DNA of 64,000 nt. Origin: Pseudarthrobacter sp. BIM B-2242 (GTDB lineage: Bacteria > Actinomycetota > Actinomycetes > Actinomycetales > Micrococcaceae). The notes below the pieces were generated by a model. That model worked only from the letters and a program-made list of their open reading frames with translations, had not been told where the DNA came from and made no database searches. The stretch lies in assembly GCF_014764445.1 (NCBI RefSeq), contig NZ_CP061721.1, positions 1,550,001 through 1,614,000 on the forward strand. Reading direction: 5' to 3'. Position 1 is the stretch's first letter. The number at the start of each line of letters is the position of its first letter. Made by a program: the position numbers and the translations under genes. Positions 31,366 through 39,857 of the stretch are shown one piece after another.

Positions 31366-33261
31366 ATGGGCAGCAGCTATCAGGAAACGTACGCACGGAG
31401 CTTGGATGAGCGGGAGGATTTCTGGCTGGAAGCCTCACGGGCAGTGTCATGGAGCAAACCGCCCGTGGCCGCCCTGGATGAGTCCGGAGCCCCGCTGTAC
31501 CGCTGGTTTCCGGAGGCCACTCTCAACACGGCCTACAACGCCTTGGACCGCCACGTCGAAGCCGGCCGCGGGGACCATGCCGCGCTCATCTACGATTCCG
31601 CAATGCTGGGGATCAAGCGCAGCTATACCTACTCGGAACTGACCGGACTGGTGGCCCGGTTCGCCGGAGTGCTGCGCTCGCAGGGTGTGGGCAAAGGCGA
31701 CCGGGTGGTCATCTACATGCCCATGATTCCCGAAGCCGCGATTGCCATGCTTGCTACGGCGCGGTTGGGTGCAGTCCATTCGGTGGTGTTCGGCGGGTTC
31801 GCGCCCAAGGAGCTGGCGGCGAGGATCGTTGACGCCGGGCCTTCTGTCATTGTCACCGCTTCGGGCGGCATTGAACCGTCGAGGCATGTGGAGTACCTGC
31901 CTGCCGTGGCCGAAGCGCTCACCCTGAGCGGCGTCGGCGAACTGCCCGTCATCGTCAAGAACCGCGAAGGCTTCGCCGCCACGTTGGAGGACTTCCCGGG
32001 GTGGCTCGACTGGGACCAGACGATGGAAGGGGCTGTTCCGGCGGCGCCCGTGGAGGTGGCCGCCACGGATCCGCTCTACATTCTTTACACGTCCGGCACC
32101 ACGGGTACCCCGAAGGGTGTGGTGCGGGACAATGGCGGCCACGCCGTCGCGCTCTCGTGGACCATGGCGAACATCTACGACATCGGGCCCGGCGAAGTGA
32201 TGTGGACAGCGTCGGACGTCGGCTGGGTGGTGGGCCACTCCTACATCGTTTACGGCCCGCTGCTGGCCGGTGCCACCACCCTGCTGTATGAGGGCAAACC
32301 GGTGGGCACTCCCGACGCCGGCGCGTTCTGGCGCGTTGTCCAGGACCACAAGGTCAACGTGCTGTTCACGGCGCCCACCGCCCTGCGGGCGATCCGCAAG
32401 GCCGACCCCGAGGCGGCGGAGCTGGCGCGCTATGACATCTCCACCCTGCGCACGCTGTTTGCGGCCGGTGAACGGCTCGACACCGAAACGTACCGCTGGG
32501 CGGGCGCGGTCTTGAACGTCCCCGTGGTGGACCACTGGTGGCAGACCGAGACCGGGTGGGCCATTTGTGCCAATCCCCGCGGACTGGAGGACCTGCCCTT
32601 TAAGCCAGGTTCGCCCACCGTCCCCATGCCCGGCTATGCGCTCACCATCGTTGACGGCTCCGGCGCGCCGGTGCAACCGGGGGAGGAGGGCAACATTGTC
32701 CTCGGGCTGCCGTTGCCCCCGGGCACCCTGACAACGCTCTGGCAGAACGATGACCGCTATGTGTCCTCCTACCTCGAGGCCTTCGAAGGCAGCTACGCCA
32801 CGGGCGACAGCGGCTACCGGGACGCCGACGGCTACGTCTTTGTCATGGGCCGGACTGACGACATCATCAATGTCGCCGGCCACCGGTTGTCCACCGGCGC
32901 GATCGAACAGGTGGTTGCCAGCCACCCGGCCGTCGCAGAGTGCGCGGTGATCGGGGTGGCCGACGCCCTGAAGGGGCAGCGCGCCAGCGCCTACGTGGTG
33001 CTCAAAGCCGGAGCGGACCGCGACGAAGCGGAACTGGTCCGTGAGCTGGTTGCCCTGGTCCGGAAGAACATCGGACCGGTAGCCGACTTCAAGCACGCCA
33101 CAGTGGTGCAGGCGCTGCCGAAGACCAGGTCCGGAAAGATCCTGCGCAAGACCATGCGGCAAATCGCCGACGGCGACGAATACGTTGTGCCGTCCACGAT
33201 TGAGGACCCGGAGGTCATTGGGCAGTTGCTCGGGGTGCTCCGGCCGGATGGCGCCGCTTAG
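31366..33261 (+). CDS. prpE: Propionyl-CoA synthetase
   Basis: PrpE activates propionate with ATP and CoA, supplying the methylcitrate cycle. The 631-residue protein is an acetyl-CoA-synthetase-type ANL enzyme. It has the ATP motif YTSGTTGTPKGVV, the WWQTETGW segment, and the hinge and catalytic lysine region TRSGKILRKTMRQIADG, whose Lys is the usual acetylation-controlled residue. The PrpE-type VRDNGGHAVAL follows the ATP motif, favouring propionate over acetate. It is divergent from gntR-prpDBC, and its stop overlaps that of the response regulator from the other strand by four bases. Confidence 0.95.
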   Translation: MGSSYQETYARSLDEREDFWLEASRAVSWSKPPVAALDESGAPLYRWFPEATLNTAYNALDRHVEAGRGDHAALIYDSAMLGIKRSYTYSELTGLVARFAGVLRSQGVGKGDRVVIYMPMIPEAAIAMLATARLGAVHSVVFGGFAPKELAARIVDAGPSVIVTASGGIEPSRHVEYLPAVAEALTLSGVGELPVIVKNREGFAATLEDFPGWLDWDQTMEGAVPAAPVEVAATDPLYILYTSGTTGTPKGVVRDNGGHAVALSWTMANIYDIGPGEVMWTASDVGWVVGHSYIVYGPLLAGATTLLYEGKPVGTPDAGAFWRVVQDHKVNVLFTAPTALRAIRKADPEAAELARYDISTLRTLFAAGERLDTETYRWAGAVLNVPVVDHWWQTETGWAICANPRGLEDLPFKPGSPTVPMPGYALTIVDGSGAPVQPGEEGNIVLGLPLPPGTLTTLWQNDDRYVSSYLEAFEGSYATGDSGYRDADGYVFVMGRTDDIINVAGHRLSTGAIEQVVASHPAVAECAVIGVADALKGQRASAYVVLKAGADRDEAELVRELVALVRKNIGPVADFKHATVVQALPKTRSGKILRKTMRQIADGDEYVVPSTIEDPEVIGQLLGVLRPDGAA

Positions 33262-33971
33262 GCCCGGTTCCAGCCGTATTCGTTTTCCGGCCGGCCCGGA
33301 GTGCCGTAACGCGGGGCACGCGTGACGGTGCCGGCGTCGGCCAGGTATTCGAGGTAGCGGCGGGCAGTCACCCGGGACATGCCCAGCGCCGTCATCACCT
33401 CGGTGGCCGAAACCGGCGCCGACTGCTGTTTCAGGTATTCCTTGACGGAGTCGAGCGTGGAAACGGACAGGCCTTTCGGCAGGGGCAGTTCCGACGGCGC
33501 CCGCAGGCTCGCGAACGCCTGGTCCACCTCGCTCTGGGACGCACCGGTCCGCCGCGCCCCCGACTCCGGCGCCGTCAGCTGCTGCCGGAAGAGCCGGTAG
33601 CTGGTGAGTTTGTCCGCGAACGTGGCATAGGTAAAGGGCTTGATCAGGTACTGGACCACCCCGATAGCCACCGCGCTCCGGACGATTGCGACTTCCCGGA
33701 CCGCCGTGATCGCGATGATGTCAGCCAGGATTCCTGCGGACCGCATCCGCCGGGCAATGTCCAGGCCGTGCAGGTCCGGAAGGTTCATGTCGAGCAGGAC
33801 AAGCTCCACAGGCTCGCCGGAGGCCGAGAGTTCCGTCAGGAGCCTGAGCGCGGACTGGCCGTCCGGCGCGGTGCCGGCCAGCGTGAAGCCCGCCATCCTG
33901 CCTACGTAGGCGGCATGGGCGGCCGAGGCCACCGGTTCGTCTTCGACCACAAGGACTCGGATATCACTCAC
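33258..33971 (-). CDS. CitB/DcuR-type response regulator
   Basis: The 237-residue protein has a receiver domain (residues 1-125) with acidic pocket VVEDE and phospho-acceptor Asp61 in LVLLDMNLPDLHG, Lys in YLIKPF, and a C-terminal helix-turn-helix (SATEVMTALGMSRVTARRYLEYL) of the CitB/DctR type. GTG 33971 is chosen: AAAGGA lies upstream, and it overlaps the sensor stop by eight bases. It probably activates the divergent dctA gene in response to dicarboxylates or citrate. The C-terminus is convergent with prpE and overlaps it by four bases. Confidence 0.92.
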   Translation of the reverse strand: MSDIRVLVVEDEPVASAAHAAYVGRMAGFTLAGTAPDGQSALRLLTELSASGEPVELVLLDMNLPDLHGLDIARRMRSAGILADIIAITAVREVAIVRSAVAIGVVQYLIKPFTYATFADKLTSYRLFRQQLTAPESGARRTGASQSEVDQAFASLRAPSELPLPKGLSVSTLDSVKEYLKQQSAPVSATEVMTALGMSRVTARRYLEYLADAGTVTRAPRYGTPGRPENEYGWNRA

Positions 33972-35607
33972 TGGATTGGTCCTTTGGATTATGTTCGGTG
34001 GCCATGGCGGGCAGGAAGACACTGAAGATTGCCCCGTCCGTTCCGGAGATGGCCATCGTACCGTCCAGCCGCTGCACGGCCTGCTTGACGAGGGCCAGGC
34101 CGACACCGCGGCCGAAAGGCCCGGCTTTCTTGGTGCTGAAGCCGTGCTTGAAGATGTGGTCCACGGCGGCCGGATCAACCCCGGAACCGGAATCCCGGAC
34201 GGTGATGTCCAGGCCTTCGGCGTCGGACTCCACGCTCAGCTCCACCTCCTTCGGTGCGGCGCCCCCGGCTGCTGCGTCGATCGCGTTGTCCAGCAGGTTG
34301 CCGACGATGGTGACAAGGTCCTGAACGGCAAGTCCTTCTACCGACGCCGTACCCTGGGTCCGCAGCGTCAGTTTCACGCCCCGCTCGTTGGCTTCCGCCG
34401 CTTTACCCATGACCAGGGCGCTGAGTACCGGTTCGTCCAGTGAGCTGACCATCTCGTCCGTAAGCTGCTGGCTGAGTTCGAGGTCCCTGGTGGCGAACTC
34501 CAACGCCTCGGCAGTCCGGCCAAGTTCCAGCAGGGACACCATGGTGTGCAGGCGGTTGGCGTGTTCGTGCGTCTGCGCCCGCAGCGCATCGGACAACGTT
34601 TTCATGGTTTCCAGTTCGCTGCCGAGGGACTCGATTTCCGTACGGTCGCGGATCGTGGCCACGGTGCCGTAGACCTCCGGACGCCGTTCAGCGGGGGAGT
34701 CCGGGCCAACGGCCGGACCTTGGTTCACCACCACAATGCGGGGCCCCGTCAGATGGATCTCGTCACGGGCCTGGCGCCCGGATTCAAAAAGCTCCTTCAG
34801 GCTTTCGGTCAAAGGCAGCTCTGCCAGGTTCAGCGGCCGGGACGGATCGTCCCCGGACGTGCGGCGGGGGAGGCCCAGCAGGTCTGCTGCCTGATCGTTG
34901 TACATCACCACCCGGCCTTTGGCGTCAATGAGGATGAGGCCCTCCCGGACCGAGTGCAGCACCGACTCATAGTAGGCAAAGAGCTGGGACAGTTGTTCGG
35001 GTCCCCACCCCCTGGTGACCCGGCGCAGGTAGCGGCCCAACAGCCAGGAAGCCAGCGAGCCGCCCACCAAGAGTGCCCCTCCGATGGCCAGCAGCGCGGG
35101 AAGCCGGCCGGCAAACGCAACGTCCACTGTCCGGACGGTCACGCCGGCGGCCACCAGCGCCTTGACGTTGCCGGCCGGATCGAGGACGGGAACAATCGAG
35201 CGCACGGACGGCCCCAGGGTGCCGGCGGTGACTTCCGTGAACACTTCCCCGCGCAATGCAGCATCGATGGACCCGATGTAGGGCCGCCCGATTTCCTCCT
35301 GGCGCGGATGGGTCCAGCGTGTCCGGTCCGGGGCCATGATGGTCAGGAATTCCGCACTGGCCCCCGCCATGACTTTCAGGGCATAAGGCTGCAAAACCGC
35401 CGACGGATCCGCTTGGTCCGCTGCCTGGAGCACCAGGGGGTTGGCGGCCACTGCCGCCGCCACCCCGGTCATCCGCAGCCCGGCCTCGTCATAGGCGCGG
35501 TCCCTGGCATCAACGAAGGTCGCGGTGCCCACGATGGCGATGAAGGCCACAACGATCAGCAGGTTGGCTACGAACAGCCTGCGGGCGATGCTCCAGCGGT
35601 GGATCAT
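33964..35607 (-). CDS. CitA/DcuS-type sensor histidine kinase
   Basis: The 547-residue protein has two transmembrane segments (about 10-30 and 170-195) flanking an extracytoplasmic PDC/Cache-like ligand domain. A cytoplasmic PAS domain (LHSVREGLILIDAKGRVVMYND) and an SpoOB/CitA-type kinase core follow. The phospho-His lies in LRAQTHEHANRLHTM (near residue 348), and the ATPase has NLLDNAIDAA and the Gly-rich GRGVGLALVKQAV. This layout is that of C4-dicarboxylate or citrate sensors. It is divergent from dctA, which supports a dicarboxylate signal. The exact ligand is unknown. Confidence 0.93.
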   Translation of the reverse strand: MIHRWSIARRLFVANLLIVVAFIAIVGTATFVDARDRAYDEAGLRMTGVAAAVAANPLVLQAADQADPSAVLQPYALKVMAGASAEFLTIMAPDRTRWTHPRQEEIGRPYIGSIDAALRGEVFTEVTAGTLGPSVRSIVPVLDPAGNVKALVAAGVTVRTVDVAFAGRLPALLAIGGALLVGGSLASWLLGRYLRRVTRGWGPEQLSQLFAYYESVLHSVREGLILIDAKGRVVMYNDQAADLLGLPRRTSGDDPSRPLNLAELPLTESLKELFESGRQARDEIHLTGPRIVVVNQGPAVGPDSPAERRPEVYGTVATIRDRTEIESLGSELETMKTLSDALRAQTHEHANRLHTMVSLLELGRTAEALEFATRDLELSQQLTDEMVSSLDEPVLSALVMGKAAEANERGVKLTLRTQGTASVEGLAVQDLVTIVGNLLDNAIDAAAGGAAPKEVELSVESDAEGLDITVRDSGSGVDPAAVDHIFKHGFSTKKAGPFGRGVGLALVKQAVQRLDGTMAISGTDGAIFSVFLPAMATEHNPKDQSSE

Positions 35608-35617
35608 CAGTGCCTCC

Positions 35618-35633
35618 TATGACCAATATGACC
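35618..35633. promoter_or_regulatory. TATGACC direct repeat between sensor kinase and dctA
   Basis: TATGACC occurs at 35618-35624 and again at 35627-35633, nine bases apart, beside the sensor's start codon in the gap shared with dctA. Direct repeats of this spacing are common response-regulator sites. The rest of the gap to the AAGGAG before dctA holds no convincing promoter. This is a weak, pattern-only call. Confidence 0.3.
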
Positions 35634-35747
35634 GCAACGGTGAGCTGCGTCACGGTGTGCCCAATGATGGATATCACACCAGACCGACGCGATGAGCCCA
35701 GAGAATGTGCCGCAGCGTCTACCAGATTATCCATAAGGAGACACACC

Positions 35748-37091
35748 ATGGCTTCTCAACGAGGAGAGTCGCTCGGCACCGTGAAGAAGCGGCGCAAGGG
35801 CATCGACAAGTCGCACTACCTTTACATCGCAGTCATCGCGGCGGTGATTCTCGGCGCCGTCATCGGGCTGATGTTCCCCGAAGTGGGCAAGTCACTCAAG
35901 CCGCTCGGCGACGGCTTCATCAAGCTCATCAAGATGATGATCGCCCCGGTCATCTTCTGCACCATCGTCCTGGGCATCGGATCCATCGCCAAGGCAGCCA
36001 CCGTCGGCAAGGTGGGCGGCCTCGCCCTGGGCTACTTCGTGGTGATGTCCACTTTCGCGCTCGCCATCGGCCTGGTGGTCGGCAACCTGATCCACCCCGG
36101 TGAAGGCCTGAAGCTGACGCCGTACGATCCCACCAAGAAGGCGGCCACGGACAGCACCGTGGAGTTCCTCATGAACATCATCCCGGGCGATATCCCCGTG
36201 CTGCCCACCTTGTTCGCGGCCATCCTCGTCGGCTTCGCGCTCCAGAAGATGGGCCCGCAGGGCGCTCCCATCCTCAAGGCCATCGGCCACGGCCAGGTCC
36301 TCGTATTCCGCATCCTGATCATGATCATGTGGCTCGCTCCCGTCGGTGCCTTCGGTGCAATCGCCGCCGTGGTCGGTGCCACCGGATTCCAGGCCATTGT
36401 CAGCATGTTTACCCTGATGGCGGCCTTCTACATCACCTGCGCCCTGTTCATCATCATCATCCTGGGCGGTCTGCTGAAGATTGTGTCCGGTGTCAACATC
36501 TTCCTGCTCATGAAGTACCTTGCCCGTGAATACCTGCTGATCTTCTCCACGTCCTCCTCCGAAGCTGCCCTGCCGCGCCTCATCGCCAAGATGGAGCACC
36601 TGGGTGTCTCCAAGCCGGTTGTCGGCGTCACGGTCCCCACCGGCTACTCCTTCAACCTGGACGGCACTGCCATCTACCTGACCATGGCCTCCCTCTTCGT
36701 CGCCAACGCCATGGGCACCCCGCTGGACCTCGGTGCCCAGGTGTCGCTCCTGGTCTTCATGATCATCGCCTCCAAGGGTGCTGCCGGCGTCACCGGCGCA
36801 GGCCTGGCCACGCTTGCCGCAGGCCTGCAGGCCCACAAGCCCGAACTCCTGGGCGGCGTCGGCATGATCGTTGGCATCGACCGCTTTATGTCCGAGGCCC
36901 GTGCCCTGACCAACTTCACCGGCAACGCCGTCGCCACCATCATGATCGGTACCTGGGTCAAGGAGATTGACGTCAAGCAGGTAGAGGACGTCCTCTCCGG
37001 CAACGCTCCCTTCGACGAGCAGACCATGATCGCCGGGCACGGCGAGCCGGCGAAGGCCGAGCCGGCCCAGCCCGCCCTGGCCCACGCCTAG
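35748..37091 (+). CDS. dctA: C4-dicarboxylate transporter DctA
   Basis: DctA is a sodium/proton symporter for succinate, fumarate and malate in the cytoplasmic membrane. The 447-residue protein matches the family: the first membrane helix (YIAVIAAVILGAVIGLMFP), FIKLIKMMIAPVIFCTIVLG, the Ser-rich hairpin FSTSSSEAALPRL, and the substrate/cation segment SFNLDGTAIYLTMA. ATG 35748 has AAGGAG upstream; an earlier in-frame start at 35610 has no membrane or family features. It is divergent from the CitA/CitB-like pair, its likely controller, and followed by a terminator. Confidence 0.96.
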   Translation: MASQRGESLGTVKKRRKGIDKSHYLYIAVIAAVILGAVIGLMFPEVGKSLKPLGDGFIKLIKMMIAPVIFCTIVLGIGSIAKAATVGKVGGLALGYFVVMSTFALAIGLVVGNLIHPGEGLKLTPYDPTKKAATDSTVEFLMNIIPGDIPVLPTLFAAILVGFALQKMGPQGAPILKAIGHGQVLVFRILIMIMWLAPVGAFGAIAAVVGATGFQAIVSMFTLMAAFYITCALFIIIILGGLLKIVSGVNIFLLMKYLAREYLLIFSTSSSEAALPRLIAKMEHLGVSKPVVGVTVPTGYSFNLDGTAIYLTMASLFVANAMGTPLDLGAQVSLLVFMIIASKGAAGVTGAGLATLAAGLQAHKPELLGGVGMIVGIDRFMSEARALTNFTGNAVATIMIGTWVKEIDVKQVEDVLSGNAPFDEQTMIAGHGEPAKAEPAQPALAHA

Positions 37092-37132
37092 CCGGCAGCC
37101 CGAAGCGTCCGCACAAGGCGCGAACCACGCCA

Positions 37133-37170
37133 GAAACCGCCCGCACAGCCCCGGCTGCGCGGGCGGTTTC
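37133..37170 (+). terminator. Terminator after dctA
   Basis: Arms GAAACCGCCCGC (37133-37144) and GCGGGCGGTTTC (37159-37170) are perfect complements over 12 bases, about 40 bases after the dctA stop. The loop itself can pair (CAGCC with GGCTG). Confidence 0.85.
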
Positions 37171-37344
37171 TGCGTCCGGCAGCCCAACCTTCCACCTCTA
37201 GTAGAAGGTCAAGGCTCAGAAACTGCACAATGTCAAGTTCCCTCGAATACCGTGTCGGGGCCTGTAGCCTAGGTGAAAAGCAGGATCGGCGCTGGACCAC
37301 CAGCGGCAGGAAATATCACCGTCATCGAAAGTGTGGATAGATAC

Positions 37345-38244
37345 GTGAGCAGCGAACAGGGTTCGGCAACTCTGGAAGGCACGGAACTCGATCTGGAAGA
37401 CGCCGTGATGGGTCCCACCGGGCGCCCCCACCGCGAATTTCCGGAACCTGCACCGCTGTCGTCCCACGGTCCCGCGCGTGTGATCGCGATGGTCAACCAA
37501 AAGGGTGGTGTTGGCAAAACCACGTCCACCATCAACCTTGCGGCGGCCCTCGCTGAATACGGCCGCCGCGTGCTGCTGGTTGACTTCGACCCCCAGGGCG
37601 CGCTGTCTGCCGGCCTGGGCATCAACCCGCACGAACTGGACCTGACGGTCTACAACGTGCTCATGGACCGCAAAGTGAATATCCGTGACGCCATCCACCA
37701 GACCAACGTCGAAAACGTCGATCTGCTGCCGGCCAACATCGACCTCTCCGCCGCAGAGGTGCAGCTGGTCAACGAGGTAGCCCGTGAACAGGTCCTGGAC
37801 AGGGCGCTGAAAAAGGTGGAAGACGATTACGACGTCGTCCTCATCGACTGCCAGCCCTCGCTCGGCCTGCTGACTGTTAATGCCCTGACGGCGGCGCACG
37901 GCGTCATCATTCCGCTGATCTGTGAGTTTTTTGCCCTCCGCGCGGTGGCACTGCTGGTGGAAACCATCGACAAAGTCCAGGACAGGCTCAACCCCCGGCT
38001 GCAGGTTGACGGTGTCCTGGCCACCATGTACGACGCCCGGACGCTGCACAGCCGCGAGGTCATCGCCCGCCTGGTGGAGGCATTCGGAGACAAAGTCTTC
38101 GAGACGGTCATTAAGCGTTCCATCAAGTTCGCCGATGCCACCGTGGCGGCCGAACCCATCACCAGCTATGCCGGCAACCACATCGGGGCCGATGCGTACC
38201 GCCGCCTGGCCAAGGAACTGATCTCGCGCGGCGGCGCACCCTAG
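37345..38244 (+). CDS. ParA-family ATPase upstream of scpAB
   Basis: The protein has a deviant Walker A (MVNQKGGVGKTTSTINLAAA), the VLLVDFDPQGALSAGLG segment and VLIDCQPSLGLLTVNAL, all typical of ParA/Soj. No parB follows. Instead it precedes scpA, as in mycobacteria (Rv1708-Rv1710, from memory), so a role in chromosome organisation with condensin is likely. GTG 37345 gives 299 residues, while GTG 37273 would give 323. Neither has a strong ribosome site, and the extra residues look disordered. The stop is six bases before scpA. Confidence 0.9.
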   Translation: MSSEQGSATLEGTELDLEDAVMGPTGRPHREFPEPAPLSSHGPARVIAMVNQKGGVGKTTSTINLAAALAEYGRRVLLVDFDPQGALSAGLGINPHELDLTVYNVLMDRKVNIRDAIHQTNVENVDLLPANIDLSAAEVQLVNEVAREQVLDRALKKVEDDYDVVLIDCQPSLGLLTVNALTAAHGVIIPLICEFFALRAVALLVETIDKVQDRLNPRLQVDGVLATMYDARTLHSREVIARLVEAFGDKVFETVIKRSIKFADATVAAEPITSYAGNHIGADAYRRLAKELISRGGAP

Positions 38245-38250
38245 CCAGGG

Positions 38251-39063
38251 GTGGCTGAGTCCAAGCCCGGCTTTGAGGTGCGGCTGGCCAACTTTACGGG
38301 TCCGTTCGACCTCCTGCTGGGCCTCATCGCCAAACATCAGCTCGATATCACCGAAGTGGCCATCGCAACGGTCACCGATGAATTCATCAAGTACATCAGG
38401 AAGCTGCAGCGGCTCGGCGAGGAATGGGCGCTGGACGAGGCGAGTGAATTCCTGGTCATTGCCGCAACGCTTCTGGACCTCAAAGCGGCACGGCTCCTGC
38501 CCGCCGGCGAGGTGGAGGACGATGAAGATATCGCCCTGCTGGAGGCCCGCGACCTGCTGTTTGCCCGGCTGCTCCAGTACAAGGCGTTCAAGCAGGTAGC
38601 CGCCCTCATGGCCGACACCCTGGAGCAGGAGGCGCAGCGCTTTCCCCGTGAAGTCACCCTTGAGGAACACTTCGCCGCCATGCTTCCGGAACTGGTGTGG
38701 AAACACACGCCGCAACAATTCGCACGGTTGGCAGAATCAGCCCTGCAGCCGAAAACGCCCAAGCCCACCGAAGTTGGCCTGGCGCACCTCCATGGCAGTG
38801 CGGTCAGCGTCAAGGAGCAGGCCGAAATCCTGGGCCTCCGGCTTCAGCTGGGAAAGCCGCTGTCCTTCCGGGCCCTGATCGCCGACGCCGATTCCACCCT
38901 GGTGGTGGTGGCCAGGTTCCTGGCGCTGCTGGAGATGTTCCGGGACCGGGCCGTGTCCTTTGACCAGCTGTCACCGCTGGGCGATCTCACGGTGCACTGG
39001 ACTGCGGACACAAGGGACTGGTCTACAGAAAACCTGAGCGAGGAGTATGAGGAGCAAACGTGA
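38251..39063 (+). CDS. scpA: Segregation and condensation protein A
   Basis: ScpA is the kleisin of the bacterial SMC-ScpAB condensin. The 270-residue protein shows the N-terminal kleisin segment FTGPFDLLLGLIAKHQLDITEV, which binds the SMC head neck, and a C-terminal winged helix (VVARFLALLEMFRDRAVSFDQ). GTG 38251 starts six bases after the ParA stop. Its end overlaps scpB by four bases (GTGA), giving coupled synthesis of the two subunits. Confidence 0.95.
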   Translation: MAESKPGFEVRLANFTGPFDLLLGLIAKHQLDITEVAIATVTDEFIKYIRKLQRLGEEWALDEASEFLVIAATLLDLKAARLLPAGEVEDDEDIALLEARDLLFARLLQYKAFKQVAALMADTLEQEAQRFPREVTLEEHFAAMLPELVWKHTPQQFARLAESALQPKTPKPTEVGLAHLHGSAVSVKEQAEILGLRLQLGKPLSFRALIADADSTLVVVARFLALLEMFRDRAVSFDQLSPLGDLTVHWTADTRDWSTENLSEEYEEQT

Positions 39064-39746
39064 CTGAAGACTTTTCGGCCACCCCAAAACCCAGCGGACC
39101 GGACGACGCCGCGCAGGAGGCCCCGGACGTCCACGAGCTCCCCGGGGGTGCGAAGGCCGCACTCGAAGCGGTCCTGATGATCCTCGACCAGCCGGCCACT
39201 GCCACGGAACTCGCCGCGGGACTTAACCTGACAGTCGGCGTCGTCGAGCATTTGCTTGCGGAACTGCAGCGGGAGTATAACGGCTATACTGTTAAAGCCC
39301 CGGACATGGACGATGCCAGCGTTGCTGGTTTCAGCTCCAGCCCCCGGGGTTTTGAATTGCGGAGCATCGCCGGTGGCTGGCGGATCTATTCCCGCTCAGA
39401 CTTCGCCGACATTGTCGGCCGGTTTGTGCTGGAGGGTCAGACTGCCAGGCTGACGCAGGCAGCACTGGAAACACTTGCTGTCATCGCGTATCGCCAGCCT
39501 GTCTCCAGGGCCAGGGTGTCCGCAATTCGAGGAGTCAATGTCGATTCTGTCGTACGGACATTGACCCAGCGCGGGCTGATCGAAGATTCGGGAAACGATC
39601 CCGAATCGGGAGCCATCCTCTACCGGACTACATCGTATTTCCTGGAACGGATGGGAATCGGCTCCGTGGCGGAGCTGCCTCAGCTCTCACCCCATCTACC
39701 GGGGCTCGAGGGCATCGCGGAGTTCTACGACGCCGACAGAATGTAG
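39060..39746 (+). CDS. scpB: Segregation and condensation protein B
   Basis: ScpB dimerises through winged helices and binds ScpA in the SMC complex. The 228-residue protein has the family's LEAVLMILDQPATATELA start and the LEALAVIAYRQP-type motif (LETLAVIAYRQPVSRARVSAIRG appears as two shorter conserved blocks), then VVRTLTQRGLIEDSG and YRTTSYFLERMG. A charged, Pro-rich N-terminal extension of about 35 residues precedes the first winged helix. GTG 39060 overlaps the scpA stop. Confidence 0.95.
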   Translation: MTEDFSATPKPSGPDDAAQEAPDVHELPGGAKAALEAVLMILDQPATATELAAGLNLTVGVVEHLLAELQREYNGYTVKAPDMDDASVAGFSSSPRGFELRSIAGGWRIYSRSDFADIVGRFVLEGQTARLTQAALETLAVIAYRQPVSRARVSAIRGVNVDSVVRTLTQRGLIEDSGNDPESGAILYRTTSYFLERMGIGSVAELPQLSPHLPGLEGIAEFYDADRM

Positions 39747-39857
39747 GCGGTACCTCCCGCCTGCGCACAAGAGTATTCATAAGGGCAGATAAATTCTGCA
39801 TGGCTGGCTAGGGTTGTTCTTGGACAACGTGCCGGTCAACATATCGAAGGACGGGTC

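Noticed and set aside
31447..33162. A 571-codon minus-strand open frame opposite prpE
   Set aside because: Antisense shadow of a highly conserved synthetase.
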